Assembly (NCBI RefSeq): GCF_900460065.1
Contig: NZ_UAVD01000023.1
Span: forward strand, 1-64,000
Origin: Streptomyces griseus
GTDB lineage: Bacteria > Actinomycetota > Actinomycetes > Streptomycetales > Streptomycetaceae
Length of the DNA stretch: 64,000 nt
Direction of reading: 5' to 3'
A program made the translations under genes and the position numbers. The notes below the pieces were generated by a model. That model was not told the origin of the DNA and searched no databases. It saw only the letters and a program-made list of their open reading frames with translations. Shown here in pieces: positions 1 through 9,986 of this stretch; position 1 is the first letter of the stretch, and every line of letters starts with the position of its first letter.

Positions 1-522
1 TCCACCACCACGCCCCTACCTCAACGCCGACGACGACACCGAAGCCGGCCTCCCCGACCTCCTCGGCCGCTCCCTCCGCACCACCCGACGCCCCGACGCC
101 CTCAAAATCGCCGTCACCCTCCAAGCCCTCGGCCGCACCGGACTCGCCGACCTCATCGACCGCACCCTCGCCACCGCCCACCACCTCGCCGACCTCGTCA
201 CCCAAACCCCCACCCTCGACCTCTACGACCGCCCACCATCAGCACCGTCCTCCTCCGCCCCACCGACGCCGACGACCACACCGTCGCCACCGTCCGCCGC
301 ACCCTCCTCCACCGCGGCCACGCCGTCCTCGGCCGCGCCCACGCCGACGGCCGCCTCTGGCTCAAGGCAACCCTCCTCAACCCCCACACCACCCCCCACG
401 ACCTCCGAGCACTCCTCGACCTCATCACCGACACCACCGCCGACCACCTCACCCACCGACCCACCGCCCCCACCACACCCCACCCCACCCCTCACCCCAC
501 AGAAGGCGACACCCCGCGATGA
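1..522 (+). pseudogene. PLP-dependent lysine/diaminobutyrate-type decarboxylase, 3' end only, frameshifted
   Basis: This is the C-terminal part of a group II pyridoxal-phosphate decarboxylase of the kind (DesA and relatives) that makes the diamine for hydroxamate siderophores. The 5' part lies outside the window. Reading starts in the frame of base 2 (PYLNADDD, DALKIAVTLQALGR) and runs to about base 232 (LYDR). From there the protein-like sequence continues one frame back (STVLLRPTDADDHTVATVRR, GHAVLGRAHADGRLWLKATL) to a TGA at 520-522. One extra C in the run at 232-234 would restore a single frame. The stop overlaps the ATG of the next gene (ATGA), which suggests one operon with the hydroxylase. 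The family call rests on the C-terminal motif pattern and the neighbour. Whether the frameshift is real or a sequencing error cannot be told from the sequence alone. Confidence 0.75.
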
Positions 523-1945
523 CCGCCCGGCCCGCCCCCGCCCCCGACCAGCCACACGACCTCGTCGGCATCGGCATCGGACCCTTCAACCTCTCCCTCG
601 CCGCACTCGCCCACAACATCCCGCGAGCACCGACGACCCCCGCCCCCTCGCCGCGACCTTCTACGAACAACGCCCCGCCTTCCACTGGCACCCCGGCCTC
701 CTCCTCGACGGCGCCAGCCTCCAAGTCCCCTTCCTCGCCGACCTCGTCACCCTCGCCGACCCCGCCAGCCCCTGGAGCTTCCTCAACTACCTCCGCACCC
801 GCGACCGACTCTTCCCCTTCTACTTCGCCGAGCGCTTCCACATCCAACGAGCCGAATACGACGCGTACTGCCGCTGGGTCAGCGAACAACTCCCCGGCCT
901 CCACTTCGGCCACCAGGTCGACGCCGTCCGCTGGAACACCGACCGCGTCCTCTTCGAAGTCGACTTCACCCAACTCGACCGCGACGGCGAAGCCGAAGCC
1001 CTCGGCCGCGCCTACGCCCGCCACATCGCCCTCGGCATCGGCACCGAACCCTTCGTCCCCGAACCCCTCAAACCCCTGGCCGAAGCCGAAGCCGTCCCCG
1101 TACTCCACTCCGCCGACTACCTCCGCCACCGCGAACGGCTCCTCGCCGCCGAACACATCACCGTCATCGGCTCCGGACAGTCCGGCGCCGAGATCTTCCT
1201 CGACCTCCTCCGCGCCCGCCCCGAAGGCGCCGAGAAGATCCACTGGCTCGCCCGCACCCAGGCCTTCGCCCCCATGGAGTACTCAAAACTCGGCCTCGAA
1301 CACTTCACCCCCGACTACAGCCGCTACTTCCACGCCCTCCCCGAATCCGCCCGCGACGAACTCGTCCCCCGCCAATGGCAACTCCACAAAGGCATCGACG
1401 CCGACACCATCGCCGCCATCCACGACGAGCTCTACCGCCGCACCCTCCACGGAGGCTGGCCCGACGCCACCCTCACCCCCGGCGTCCACGTCCGCACCGC
1501 CGGACGCGTCGCCAACACCCGCGTCGAACTCCACCTCGAACACACCCAGCAAGGCACCCGCTCCCGCCTCACCACCGACGCCGTCATCCTCGCCACCGGC
1601 TACCGCGAACGCCCCCTCGACGCCGTCCTCGGCAGCCTCGGCCCCTACCTCAGCCGCGACGCCTCCCACCGCCCCCGCATCGACGACCAGTACCGCCTCG
1701 TCCTCGACCCCGCCGTCACCGGACACGTCTACGTACAGAACGCCGAACGCCACACCCACGGAGTCGGCGCCCCCGACCTCGGACTCGCCGCCTGGCGCAG
1801 CGCCACCATCCTCAACAACCTCACCCGCGCCCACCCCTACCCCCTCCCCGAACGCACCGCCTTCACCACCTTCGGCCTCGCCCCCCAAGCCCCGAGAATC
1901 CCCGCCCAGGCCCCCGCCCTCGTCCCCCTGAGCCACTCCGTCTAG
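519..1945 (+). pseudogene. lysine N6-hydroxylase / ornithine N5-oxygenase family siderophore monooxygenase, frameshifted
   Basis: The product would be an FAD- and NADPH-dependent N-hydroxylating monooxygenase that hydroxylates a diamine (cadaverine or lysine type) for hydroxamate siderophore assembly. The N-terminus has the FAD-binding motif GIGPFNLSLAAL. The centre has the NADPH-binding motif VIGSGQSGAEIF. Near the C-terminus are the ATGYRE motif and a conserved DLGLAAWRSATILNNL segment. The first 34 codons (to HNIP) are in the frame of 519. The rest (ASTDDPRPLAATFYEQR onward to the TAG at 1943) is one frame back. Restoring one C at about 619-622 (atccc to atcccc) joins them into a protein of about 475 residues, the usual family length. 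It overlaps the decarboxylase by four bases. No acyltransferase or synthetase follows, so the rest of the cluster must lie to the left. The symbol desB would fit only if the pathway is desferrioxamine. Confidence 0.8.
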
Positions 1946-2030
1946 CGCGTATTGCGAGAAAACCTCGCCTGCTCGGCCCCGGGCGGACGGCGCTCCTTTC
2001 GCAACACCCCCCAGCCCAGCAGAAACGAAC

Positions 2031-2061
2031 GGCCCGGGCCCCACCGAAGGAGACCCGGGCC
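2031..2061 (+). terminator. intrinsic terminator hairpin after the hydroxylase
   Basis: Arms GGCCCGGG (2031-2038) and CCCGGGCC (2054-2061) pair perfectly around a 15-base loop. It lies 85 bases past the hydroxylase stop, between two convergent genes. There is no U tract, which is normal for streptomycete terminators. Confidence 0.6.
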
Positions 2062-2140
2062 GAACGAACAACCACCGCGCACACCATCACGAGAACACCG
2101 GCCCCCCCCCGAGAACACGAGCCCCCGAGAACACCGGCCC

Positions 2141-2250
2141 CCCCGAAACACAGGGACACCCCGAAAGCGCCGGCCCCCCGAAAACACCAGCCCCCCCCCG
2201 AAACACAGGGACACCCCGAAAGCGTCGGCCCCCCAAAACACCGGCACCAC
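2141..2250. repeat. C-rich intergenic tract with a 55-bp tandem duplication
   Basis: The 372-base gap between the hydroxylase stop (1945) and the nucleotidase stop (2318) holds no convincing gene. After the terminator it consists of C runs of 5 to 10 bases separated by GAACAC, GAAACAC and AAAACACC blocks. The segment beginning GAAACACAGGGACACCCC at 2145 recurs at 2200, so two copies of about 55 bp sit head to tail, differing at only a few positions. The minus strand carries repeated G runs and could form G-quadruplexes. Both flanking genes end here, so the tract lies in the 3' regions of two convergent transcripts. Confidence 0.7.
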
Positions 2251-2317
2251 CAGAACACCGGCCTACCCGAAGGAACCCCCCACCCGGAGAACCGGCGTAC
2301 GCCCCAGAGCACCGCCC

Positions 2318-4144
2318 CTACGCGAACACCGGCACCCCATCACGCGTCAGCCGCCACCCCACCGAAGCGAACGCCGCCGGATCCACCGAACCCTTCTCCC
2401 GCACCCACCCGATGATCGTGTTCCGGATCTCGTCCGAATTCGCCCACAACTGCCGCGCACCCGGCACATGCGGGAAATTCCCCCCGCCGCTCGCCCGATA
2501 GTTGTTCACCGCGAAGACGAACCGCGCCGCCGGATCGACCGCCTTCCCCGCGAACGACAGACCCACGATCCGCGAACCCACCGGCTGCGCGATGTCGATC
2601 TCGTACGTCACACCCGACACCGCGTCGTAGTTGTAGTCCGGAATCCCGTCCGCGTTCGTCAGCTTCGCCGTCTCCACCGGACCGCCCGCAGCCGTCCGCA
2701 CGTAATACCGCGCCGAATACTCCAGGTAGTCCTTCAACTGGGCGCCCGTGATCAGCCGCGCCTCCAGCGTGTTCTCGAACGGATACAGACCCGCCGCGTC
2801 CTTGATCGTCACCTCACCGGCCGGAATCCCCGCCGTACGCGAGAAGCACGAAGCCTGCGACAGCACCGGCAGCGCCGCGTACTCCCCGCCCGCCAGCGCC
2901 GCCTGCACCGTCTCCGTCTGCACCTGGTTGATCAGATCGATGATCGGCTCGTCCCTCCACGGCGCGTCCGCCGTCGACATCGCCACCACCGACGTACCGA
3001 TCACCTGGTTGACGTACTCCACCACCTTGCGGTGCTCCCGACGCAGCAGCGACGTCACCGCCGGGTCCTCCGGCACCGAGTTCGAGTTCAGCACCCGGGA
3101 CCCGGCCCTCTCCACCGTCCAACTCCCCCTCTCCCACACCAGCTCGAAGTCGAACAACGTCAGCCGCTGGCCCCACTTCGCCGGCTCCGACAGCACCACC
3201 CGCCTGCCGGTCTCCTTGTTCGTCACGAAGTGCTCGGCGATCTCCACATGCGCATGGCCCACCAGAATTGCGTCGATCCCCGGCACTTGCTCCGCCACCA
3301 GAGCCGCCGCATTCTCCACGTACGGCAACTGGTCACCCCACGACGACGTCCCCGAAGAACCCGAATGCGCCGACACGATCACCACGTCCGCACCCATCGA
3401 CCGCAGCCTCGGCACCCACTTCGCCGCCTGCTCCTCCAGCCCCGGGAACACCATCTTCCCGCCCACATTCGCCTTGTCCCAGATCGCGATACCGGGATTC
3501 GTCAGCCCCAGCACCGCCACCCGCACATCACGCCCGCACGGCGTGCGCATCCGCTTGATGACATACGGCGCGAACGCCGGCCGCAACGTCTTCGCATCCA
3601 GCGCATTCGCCCCCAGCAACGGGAAATCGCACTGCTCCTCGAACTTCCGCAGCACCGGAATGCCGTAATTGAACTCGTGATTCCCGAGCGCAGCCGCGTC
3701 GTAACCGATCGCGTTCATCGCCCGCGCCATCGGATGCACCGGACCACGCCGCGCCGTGATCGGATCGACCTTCGCGTAGTAGTACGACAACTGAGTGCCC
3801 TGGATCGTGTCACCCGCGTCGATCAGCAGCGTGTTCCGACGCCCCTTCTCCCGGCGCACCCGATCCACCAGCGTCGAGATCTTCGCCAGACCGACATCGT
3901 TGTGGGCGGAGTCGTCGTACTCCTTGTCCGTGAAGTAGTCCCAGTTGAAGACGTTCCCGTGCAGGTCCGTCGTGCCCATCACCGTGAACGCATACCGCCT
4001 CGGAGGCCGCCCGTGCCCCTGCCCGCGGCCCTGCCCCACGGCCCGCGCCGCCCCCGCCGAGCCGGCCACCGCACCGCCCGCCACCGCCACACCCGCACCC
4101 GCGGCGGCCGAACGGCCCAGAAAAGTCCTACGGTTCAACGGCAT
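2318..4144 (-). CDS. secreted 5'-nucleotidase / 2',3'-cyclic nucleotide phosphodiesterase family protein
   Basis: This 608-residue protein should hydrolyse extracellular nucleotides to nucleosides and phosphate. Its first 40 residues form a Tat-type signal (RRTFLGRSAAAGAG, then an Ala/Gly-rich stretch ending in ARA). The metallophosphatase domain follows with the metal-binding blocks TTDLHGN, DAGDTIQGT, GNHEFNYG and GHAHVEI. The C-terminal substrate-binding domain contains NNYRASGGGNFP, typical of the CpdB/UshA group. The ATG at 4144 is preceded by GAGGAG, eight bases upstream. The gene stands alone and converges on the siderophore genes. Its third codon positions favour G and T, unlike the C preference of its plus-strand neighbours, in line with the strand-composition effect described in the findings. 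The family is certain; the preferred substrate is not. Confidence 0.93.
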   Translation of the reverse strand: MPLNRRTFLGRSAAAGAGVAVAGGAVAGSAGAARAVGQGRGQGHGRPPRRYAFTVMGTTDLHGNVFNWDYFTDKEYDDSAHNDVGLAKISTLVDRVRREKGRRNTLLIDAGDTIQGTQLSYYYAKVDPITARRGPVHPMARAMNAIGYDAAALGNHEFNYGIPVLRKFEEQCDFPLLGANALDAKTLRPAFAPYVIKRMRTPCGRDVRVAVLGLTNPGIAIWDKANVGGKMVFPGLEEQAAKWVPRLRSMGADVVIVSAHSGSSGTSSWGDQLPYVENAAALVAEQVPGIDAILVGHAHVEIAEHFVTNKETGRRVVLSEPAKWGQRLTLFDFELVWERGSWTVERAGSRVLNSNSVPEDPAVTSLLRREHRKVVEYVNQVIGTSVVAMSTADAPWRDEPIIDLINQVQTETVQAALAGGEYAALPVLSQASCFSRTAGIPAGEVTIKDAAGLYPFENTLEARLITGAQLKDYLEYSARYYVRTAAGGPVETAKLTNADGIPDYNYDAVSGVTYEIDIAQPVGSRIVGLSFAGKAVDPAARFVFAVNNYRASGGGNFPHVPGARQLWANSDEIRNTIIGWVREKGSVDPAAFASVGWRLTRDGVPVFA

Positions 4145-4283
4145 CTCTTCACTCCTCGTTCAGTAGGGCAACGCGCGTAGATTCTGGCCCAGCACCCACC
4201 ACGCACAACACCCCACACAGGTTTCGATCCGATGACCACACGACACCCACCACGACACACCGCCCCCGTGCCACAGTGAACGC

Positions 4284-5000
4284 ATGACCGAAACCCCCGC
4301 CCCCGCCCCCCACCCCTCCCACGGCACCCCCACCGCACCCCGCGTCACCGTCCGCGGCGAAGCCCACCTCGAAGTCGACCCCGAGATCGCCCGCATCACC
4401 ATCACCCTCACCGCCCGCAACACCGACCGCCGCACCACCCTCGACGACCTCACCCGCCGCAACACCACCACCCTCGACCTCATCAAGACCCACGGCGACG
4501 CCATCGAAAAACTGGAAACCGGCACCCTCACCATCCGCCCCGAACTCACCCGCCACGGCCGCGCCGAACGCATCCGCGCCTACCACGGCACCATCCAACT
4601 CACCGCCACCCTCAACGACTTCACCACCCTCGGCGAACTCGTCACCCGCCTCGCGGACAACGACCTCACCCGCGTCGACGGCCCCTGGTGGGCCCTGCGC
4701 CCCACCTCCCCCCACCACGCCGCCGCCCGCCGCCAAGCCGTCCAAGAGGCCCTCCAGCGCGCCCGCGAGTACGCCCAAGCCCTCGACACCCGCATCGACG
4801 CCCTCCTCGAACTCAGCGACACCGGAAGCGTCGGCGGAAACACCTTCACCACCACGACCTACGGCGGCGCCGGGATCCTGCGCTCCGCCCGCGCCGAAAC
4901 CGCCGCCGAAGCGGCCCCCGTCGACCTCGAACCCGTACGCCAGAACGTCGACGCCCAGGTCGAAGCGGCCTTCACCCTCATCCCGCCGAACCTCGGATAA
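4284..5000 (+). CDS. SIMPL domain (DUF541) protein
   Basis: This 238-residue protein belongs to the SIMPL/DUF541 family. Recognisable features are VTVRGEAHLEVDPEIARITITLTA at the start of the domain, a central helical region, and the C-terminal segment ending FTLIPPNLG. Members are mostly periplasmic or secreted proteins linked to envelope stress in other bacteria. This one shows no signal peptide or membrane segment, so a cytoplasmic location is likely. The start ATG is preceded six bases upstream by CACAGT, which could be a -10 element of a leaderless transcript. It is transcribed away from the nucleotidase and is followed by pyk after a 120-base promoter region. Its biochemical function is unknown. 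Confidence 0.85.
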   Translation: MTETPAPAPHPSHGTPTAPRVTVRGEAHLEVDPEIARITITLTARNTDRRTTLDDLTRRNTTTLDLIKTHGDAIEKLETGTLTIRPELTRHGRAERIRAYHGTIQLTATLNDFTTLGELVTRLADNDLTRVDGPWWALRPTSPHHAAARRQAVQEALQRAREYAQALDTRIDALLELSDTGSVGGNTFTTTTYGGAGILRSARAETAAEAAPVDLEPVRQNVDAQVEAAFTLIPPNLG

Positions 5001-5064
5001 ACGCTCATCAGAGCACCCCGCCGCACAATTCAACACTTGTCAATAACCCTTCATCCAAAGGTTG

Positions 5065-5103
5065 TTGAGGTGTCACGCAGCACCAAATACCTACCCGTAG
5101 GTA
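5065..5103 (+). promoter_or_regulatory. pyk promoter with overlapping palindromic operator
   Basis: TTGAGG (5065-5070) and TACCTA (5088-5093) are separated by exactly 17 bases and fit a primary-sigma promoter. The -10 lies inside a perfect inverted repeat, TACCTAC-CC-GTAGGTA (5088-5103), placed where a repressor would block initiation. A second, imperfect inverted repeat (TCAATAACC at 5040 against GGTTGTTGA ending at 5068) overlaps the -35. Transcription should begin near 5100, about 20 bases before the ATG. Confidence 0.55.
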
Positions 5104-5120
5104 AGGTTTAGTCTCGAACC

Positions 5121-6560
<1,440 letters not shown>

Positions 6561-6566
6561 GGCGGC

Positions 6567-7337
6567 TCAGTATTTCGGCCCGACGTGCGCATCCATGAGG
6601 GCTACGGATGCCCGTCGGGCTACGGAGATGTTGTAGGGCTTGCCACCGCGTGTCAGGGTCGTCCACTCGACGCCGACGGCGGTGAGCGTGTCGCTGTAGA
6701 GCTTGCGGATGCCGTCGGACTTGTTGGTGAAGAAGTACCGGGGGTATTCGTAGCGCTTGCGTTCACCGCGCACCATGCGCGTGGCCCAGTTGGCGATGCG
6801 ACAGCCGTCGGAGTGGAAGAGACCGCGGATGAACTCCCACGGGTGGGAATCCACGATCTGCTGCTGCCACGGTTCGAGGGCGATCCGGCGGTCGTGTTTC
6901 TTGCCGGGGCCGTGCTGCGGGAAGAGGCAGGGCCAGTGCTTGCTGAAGGAAGTGACGTACTGGCAGCCCGCACTGGGGACCCGGGACACCTTGTTGTCCG
7001 GTCGAGCGATCTGGACGGCCTCGGCGCAGGCTTCGATGAGCCCCGGCCACGCATCTGCGCAGGCGATGCGCAGGGAATACACGCCTCGTTTGCCCGCGCT
7101 GATACAGCCGTCCCCTAGATAGAGCCCCAGCAAGTAGGCGTACGAGGAGGGGTCCTCGATCGCCGTCGGCGCTTCGGAGCATTTCGGGCAGGGGACGCCT
7201 CGTTCGAGCGGGTCCAGGCGCGTCTGCCAGGAGCGAATCGCGGCCCGCGATATGCCGGTCTGCTTGCTCACCGAGTTGAGGCTGCGCCCCTGGGCGACCA
7301 GAGCCAGAGTCCACTCGCGAGTTCCGACGTCGTACAT
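6567..7337 (-). CDS. free-standing HTH plus LAGLIDADG-type protein (homing-endonuclease-like)
   Basis: Starting at MYDVGTREW the protein has 256 residues; an upstream ATG at 7367 in the same frame would add ten. Neither start has a clear ribosome binding site. A helix-turn-helix comes first (ALVAQGRSLNSVSKQTGISR). A CPKC pair follows, then two LAGLIDADG-like helices: LLGLYLGDGCIS at about residue 75 and FIRGLFHSDGCRI at about residue 170. Both carry the acidic residue expected for metal-dependent cleavage, in the GDG and SDG positions. It is not inside an intron or intein; it lies between pyk and a tRNA gene and reads towards pyk. It may be an endonuclease, or a domesticated DNA-binding regulator as such genes are often annotated. 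Target and activity are unknown. Confidence 0.75.
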   Translation of the reverse strand: MYDVGTREWTLALVAQGRSLNSVSKQTGISRAAIRSWQTRLDPLERGVPCPKCSEAPTAIEDPSSYAYLLGLYLGDGCISAGKRGVYSLRIACADAWPGLIEACAEAVQIARPDNKVSRVPSAGCQYVTSFSKHWPCLFPQHGPGKKHDRRIALEPWQQQIVDSHPWEFIRGLFHSDGCRIANWATRMVRGERKRYEYPRYFFTNKSDGIRKLYSDTLTAVGVEWTTLTRGGKPYNISVARRASVALMDAHVGPKY

Positions 7338-7426
7338 GCTGCCGAGTTTTGTCGCGCAAACGCGCATTCGGCCGGGAAAGGCGTGTGCGTACTCAGATCA
7401 AGTGAAGTTCAGCGAACCGCCTTGCG

Positions 7427-7441
7427 CCTTGGAATCCAAGG
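7427..7441 (-). terminator. short hairpin downstream of the tRNA
   Basis: CCTTGG-AAT-CCAAGG is a perfect six-base-pair hairpin six bases beyond the tRNA 3' end. A similar element (CCTTG-GAAAG-CAAGG, 7521-7535) flanks the tRNA 5' end. They probably bound the tRNA transcript, but the stems are short. Confidence 0.4.
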
Positions 7442-7446
7442 AAAAG

Positions 7447-7521
7447 TGCCCCAGGTGGGATTCGAACCCACACTGTCCGCTGTTTGAGAGCGGCCTCTCT
7501 AACCAGTTGGAGTACTGGGGC
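7447..7521 (-). tRNA. tRNA with CAA anticodon (Leu by codon) and a class I short variable loop
   Basis: The 75-base sequence folds into a full cloverleaf. Acceptor arms GCCCCAG/CTGGGGC are perfect, with discriminator A. The anticodon arm is CCGCT/AGCGG with loop CTCAAAC, so the anticodon is CAA, which reads UUG. The T arm is GTGGG-TTCGAAT-CCCAC. The D arm has three pairs (CTC/GAG) and a 12-base loop containing GG. The variable region is only five bases (ACAGT), whereas bacterial tRNA-Leu normally has a long variable arm and about 85 or more bases. CCA is not encoded. A73 agrees with leucine identity. The amino acid accepted is therefore inferred from the anticodon only. Confidence 0.88.
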
Positions 7522-7557
7522 CTTGGAAAGCAAGGTATTTTGCTCCCCTGCGGGTCA

Positions 7558-7575
7558 CTAGCTTACAGGAGCTAG
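7558..7575. promoter_or_regulatory. inverted repeat between the tRNA and the response regulator
   Basis: CTAGCT-TACAGG-AGCTAG is a perfect six-base inverted repeat in the 97-base divergent region that must hold the promoters of both the tRNA (minus) and the regulator (plus). TAGGCT at 7577 could be a -10 element for the plus-strand gene. Confidence 0.35.
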
Positions 7576-7618
7576 GTAGGCTCGTGGCAGCAGTATCTGC
7601 CCCATACCGAGGAGCCCC

Positions 7619-8275
7619 GTGACCACCCCCGAGTCGCCCCAGCCCGTAGACGCCGTCGACGACGACAAGTCGCACGTCCCGCCGCTGACGACCCGCGTCG
7701 TCATCGCCGAGGACGAGGCCCTCATCCGCCTCGACCTCAAGGAGATGCTGGAGGAGGAGGGCTACTCCGTCGTCGGTGAGGCGGGGGACGGGCAGCAGGC
7801 CGTCGAGCTGGCCCGGGAGCACAAGCCGGACCTGGTCATCCTGGACGTGAAGATGCCGGTCCTCGACGGGATCTCCGCCGCCGAGAAGATCGCCGAGGAG
7901 TCCATCGCCCCGGTCCTGATGCTCACCGCGTTCTCGCAGCGCGACCTCGTCGAGCGGGCCCGGGACGCCGGGGCCATGGCGTACCTCGTGAAGCCGTTCA
8001 GCAAGAGCGACGTCGTGCCGGCCATCGAGATGGCCGTCTCCCGGTTCGCGGAGCTGAAGGCGCTGGAGAGCGAGATCGCGGACCTGTCCCAGCGGCTGGA
8101 GACCCGGAAGCTGGTGGACCGCGCCAAGAGCATCCTGCAGACGGATTACGGGCTCTCCGAGCCGGCCGCGTTCCGGTGGATCCAGAAGACGTCGATGGAC
8201 CGGCGGATGTCGATGCAGCAGTTGGCGGAGGCGTTGATCGAGGACGCCGAGGAGAAGAAGAAGTCGGCCGAGTAG
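7619..8275 (+). CDS. pdtaR: PdtaR-type response regulator with ANTAR RNA-binding output domain
   Basis: This 218-residue two-component regulator has an N-terminal receiver with the acidic pocket ED at residues 31-32, the phosphoacceptor aspartate at about residue 76 (LVILDVKMP) and the conserved lysine in YLVKPFSK. A coiled helix (ALESEIADLSQRLETRK) leads into a C-terminal ANTAR domain (LVDRAKSILQTDYGLSEPAA). ANTAR domains bind twin hairpins in nascent RNA and act as antiterminators. Its kinase partner would be a PdtaS-like histidine kinase, not present in this window. The start is GTG with GAGGAG upstream. It converges on the liv operon across a strong shared terminator. Confidence 0.92.
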   Translation: MTTPESPQPVDAVDDDKSHVPPLTTRVVIAEDEALIRLDLKEMLEEEGYSVVGEAGDGQQAVELAREHKPDLVILDVKMPVLDGISAAEKIAEESIAPVLMLTAFSQRDLVERARDAGAMAYLVKPFSKSDVVPAIEMAVSRFAELKALESEIADLSQRLETRKLVDRAKSILQTDYGLSEPAAFRWIQKTSMDRRMSMQQLAEALIEDAEEKKKSAE

Positions 8276-8290
8276 CCGCGTACGGACAAC

Positions 8291-8334
8291 GCGAGAGGCC
8301 CGCACCCGGGGTGAACCGGGTGCGGGCCTCTCGC
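8291..8334. terminator. bidirectional terminator between pdtaR and livF
   Basis: Two perfectly complementary 19-base arms (beginning GCGAGAGGCCCGCACCC at 8291-8309 and mirrored at 8316-8334) enclose a GGTGAA loop. It serves both converging genes. Confidence 0.9.
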
Positions 8335-8348
8335 GTACGGCAGGGGGG

Positions 8349-9061
8349 TCAGTCCTCGCCGAGATAGGCCTTGCGGACCGACTCGTCGTGGAGGAGGTCC
8401 GAGCCCGCGCCGGAGAGGACGATCTTGCCGACCTCCATGACGTGGCCCTGGTCCGCGAGGGACAGGGCGGCCTGGGCGTTCTGCTCGACGAGCAGGATCG
8501 TGGTGCCCGACGCCTTGAGCTCGACGATGGTCTCCATGATCTTCTGCATCATGATCGGGGAGAGTCCCATGGAGGGCTCGTCGAGCATGAGCAGCTTGGG
8601 CTGGGACATCATGGCGCGGCCCATGGCGAGCATCTGCTGTTCGCCGCCCGAGAGGGTGCCCGCGGCCTGCTTTCGGCGTTCCCCGAGGATGGGGAAGAGG
8701 TCGTAGGCGCGCTGGACGTCCTTCTCGATGCCTGCCTTGTCGTTGCGGAGGTAGGCGCCGAGGAGGAGGTTCTCGGTGATCGTCAGCCGGGGGAAGATGT
8801 GGCGTCCCTCGGGGGAGTGGGCGATGCCCAGGGAGACGATCTTGTGGGCGGGGATGTTGGCCAGGGGTTTGCCCTCGAAGAGGATGCGGCCGCCGAGTGG
8901 CTTGAGCAGTCCGGAGAGGGTGCGCAGGGTGGTGGTCTTGCCCGCGCCGTTGGTGCCGATGAGGGTGACGACCTGGCCGGCTTCGACGGTGAAGGAGATG
9001 CCCTTGACCGCTTCGATCTTGCCGTAGGCGACCCGGAGGTCTTCGACCTCTAGCAGTGCGG

Positions 9062-9065
<4 letters not shown>
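8349..9065 (-). CDS. livF: branched-chain amino acid ABC transporter, ATP-binding protein LivF
   Basis: This 238-residue ATPase is one of the two that power branched-chain amino acid uptake. Walker A is GTNGAGKTT, the signature is LSGGEQQMLAMGRAMM, Walker B is LLMLDEPSMGL, and the switch histidine is replaced by Q in LLVEQNAQ, as is usual in LivF. It is the last gene of the minus-strand liv operon and overlaps livG by four bases (its ATG lies within the livG end), so the two are likely translationally coupled. Confidence 0.96.
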
Positions 9066-9982
<917 letters not shown>

Positions 9983-9986
9983 GTGA

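Noticed and set aside
2085..2330. CRISPR-like array in the C-rich tract
   Set aside because: The repeats are direct and contiguous with no unique spacers of constant length, and no cas genes are present.
7447..7521. Integration site of a mobile element at the tRNA
   Set aside because: No integrase gene and no second copy of the tRNA 3' end were seen in the window.
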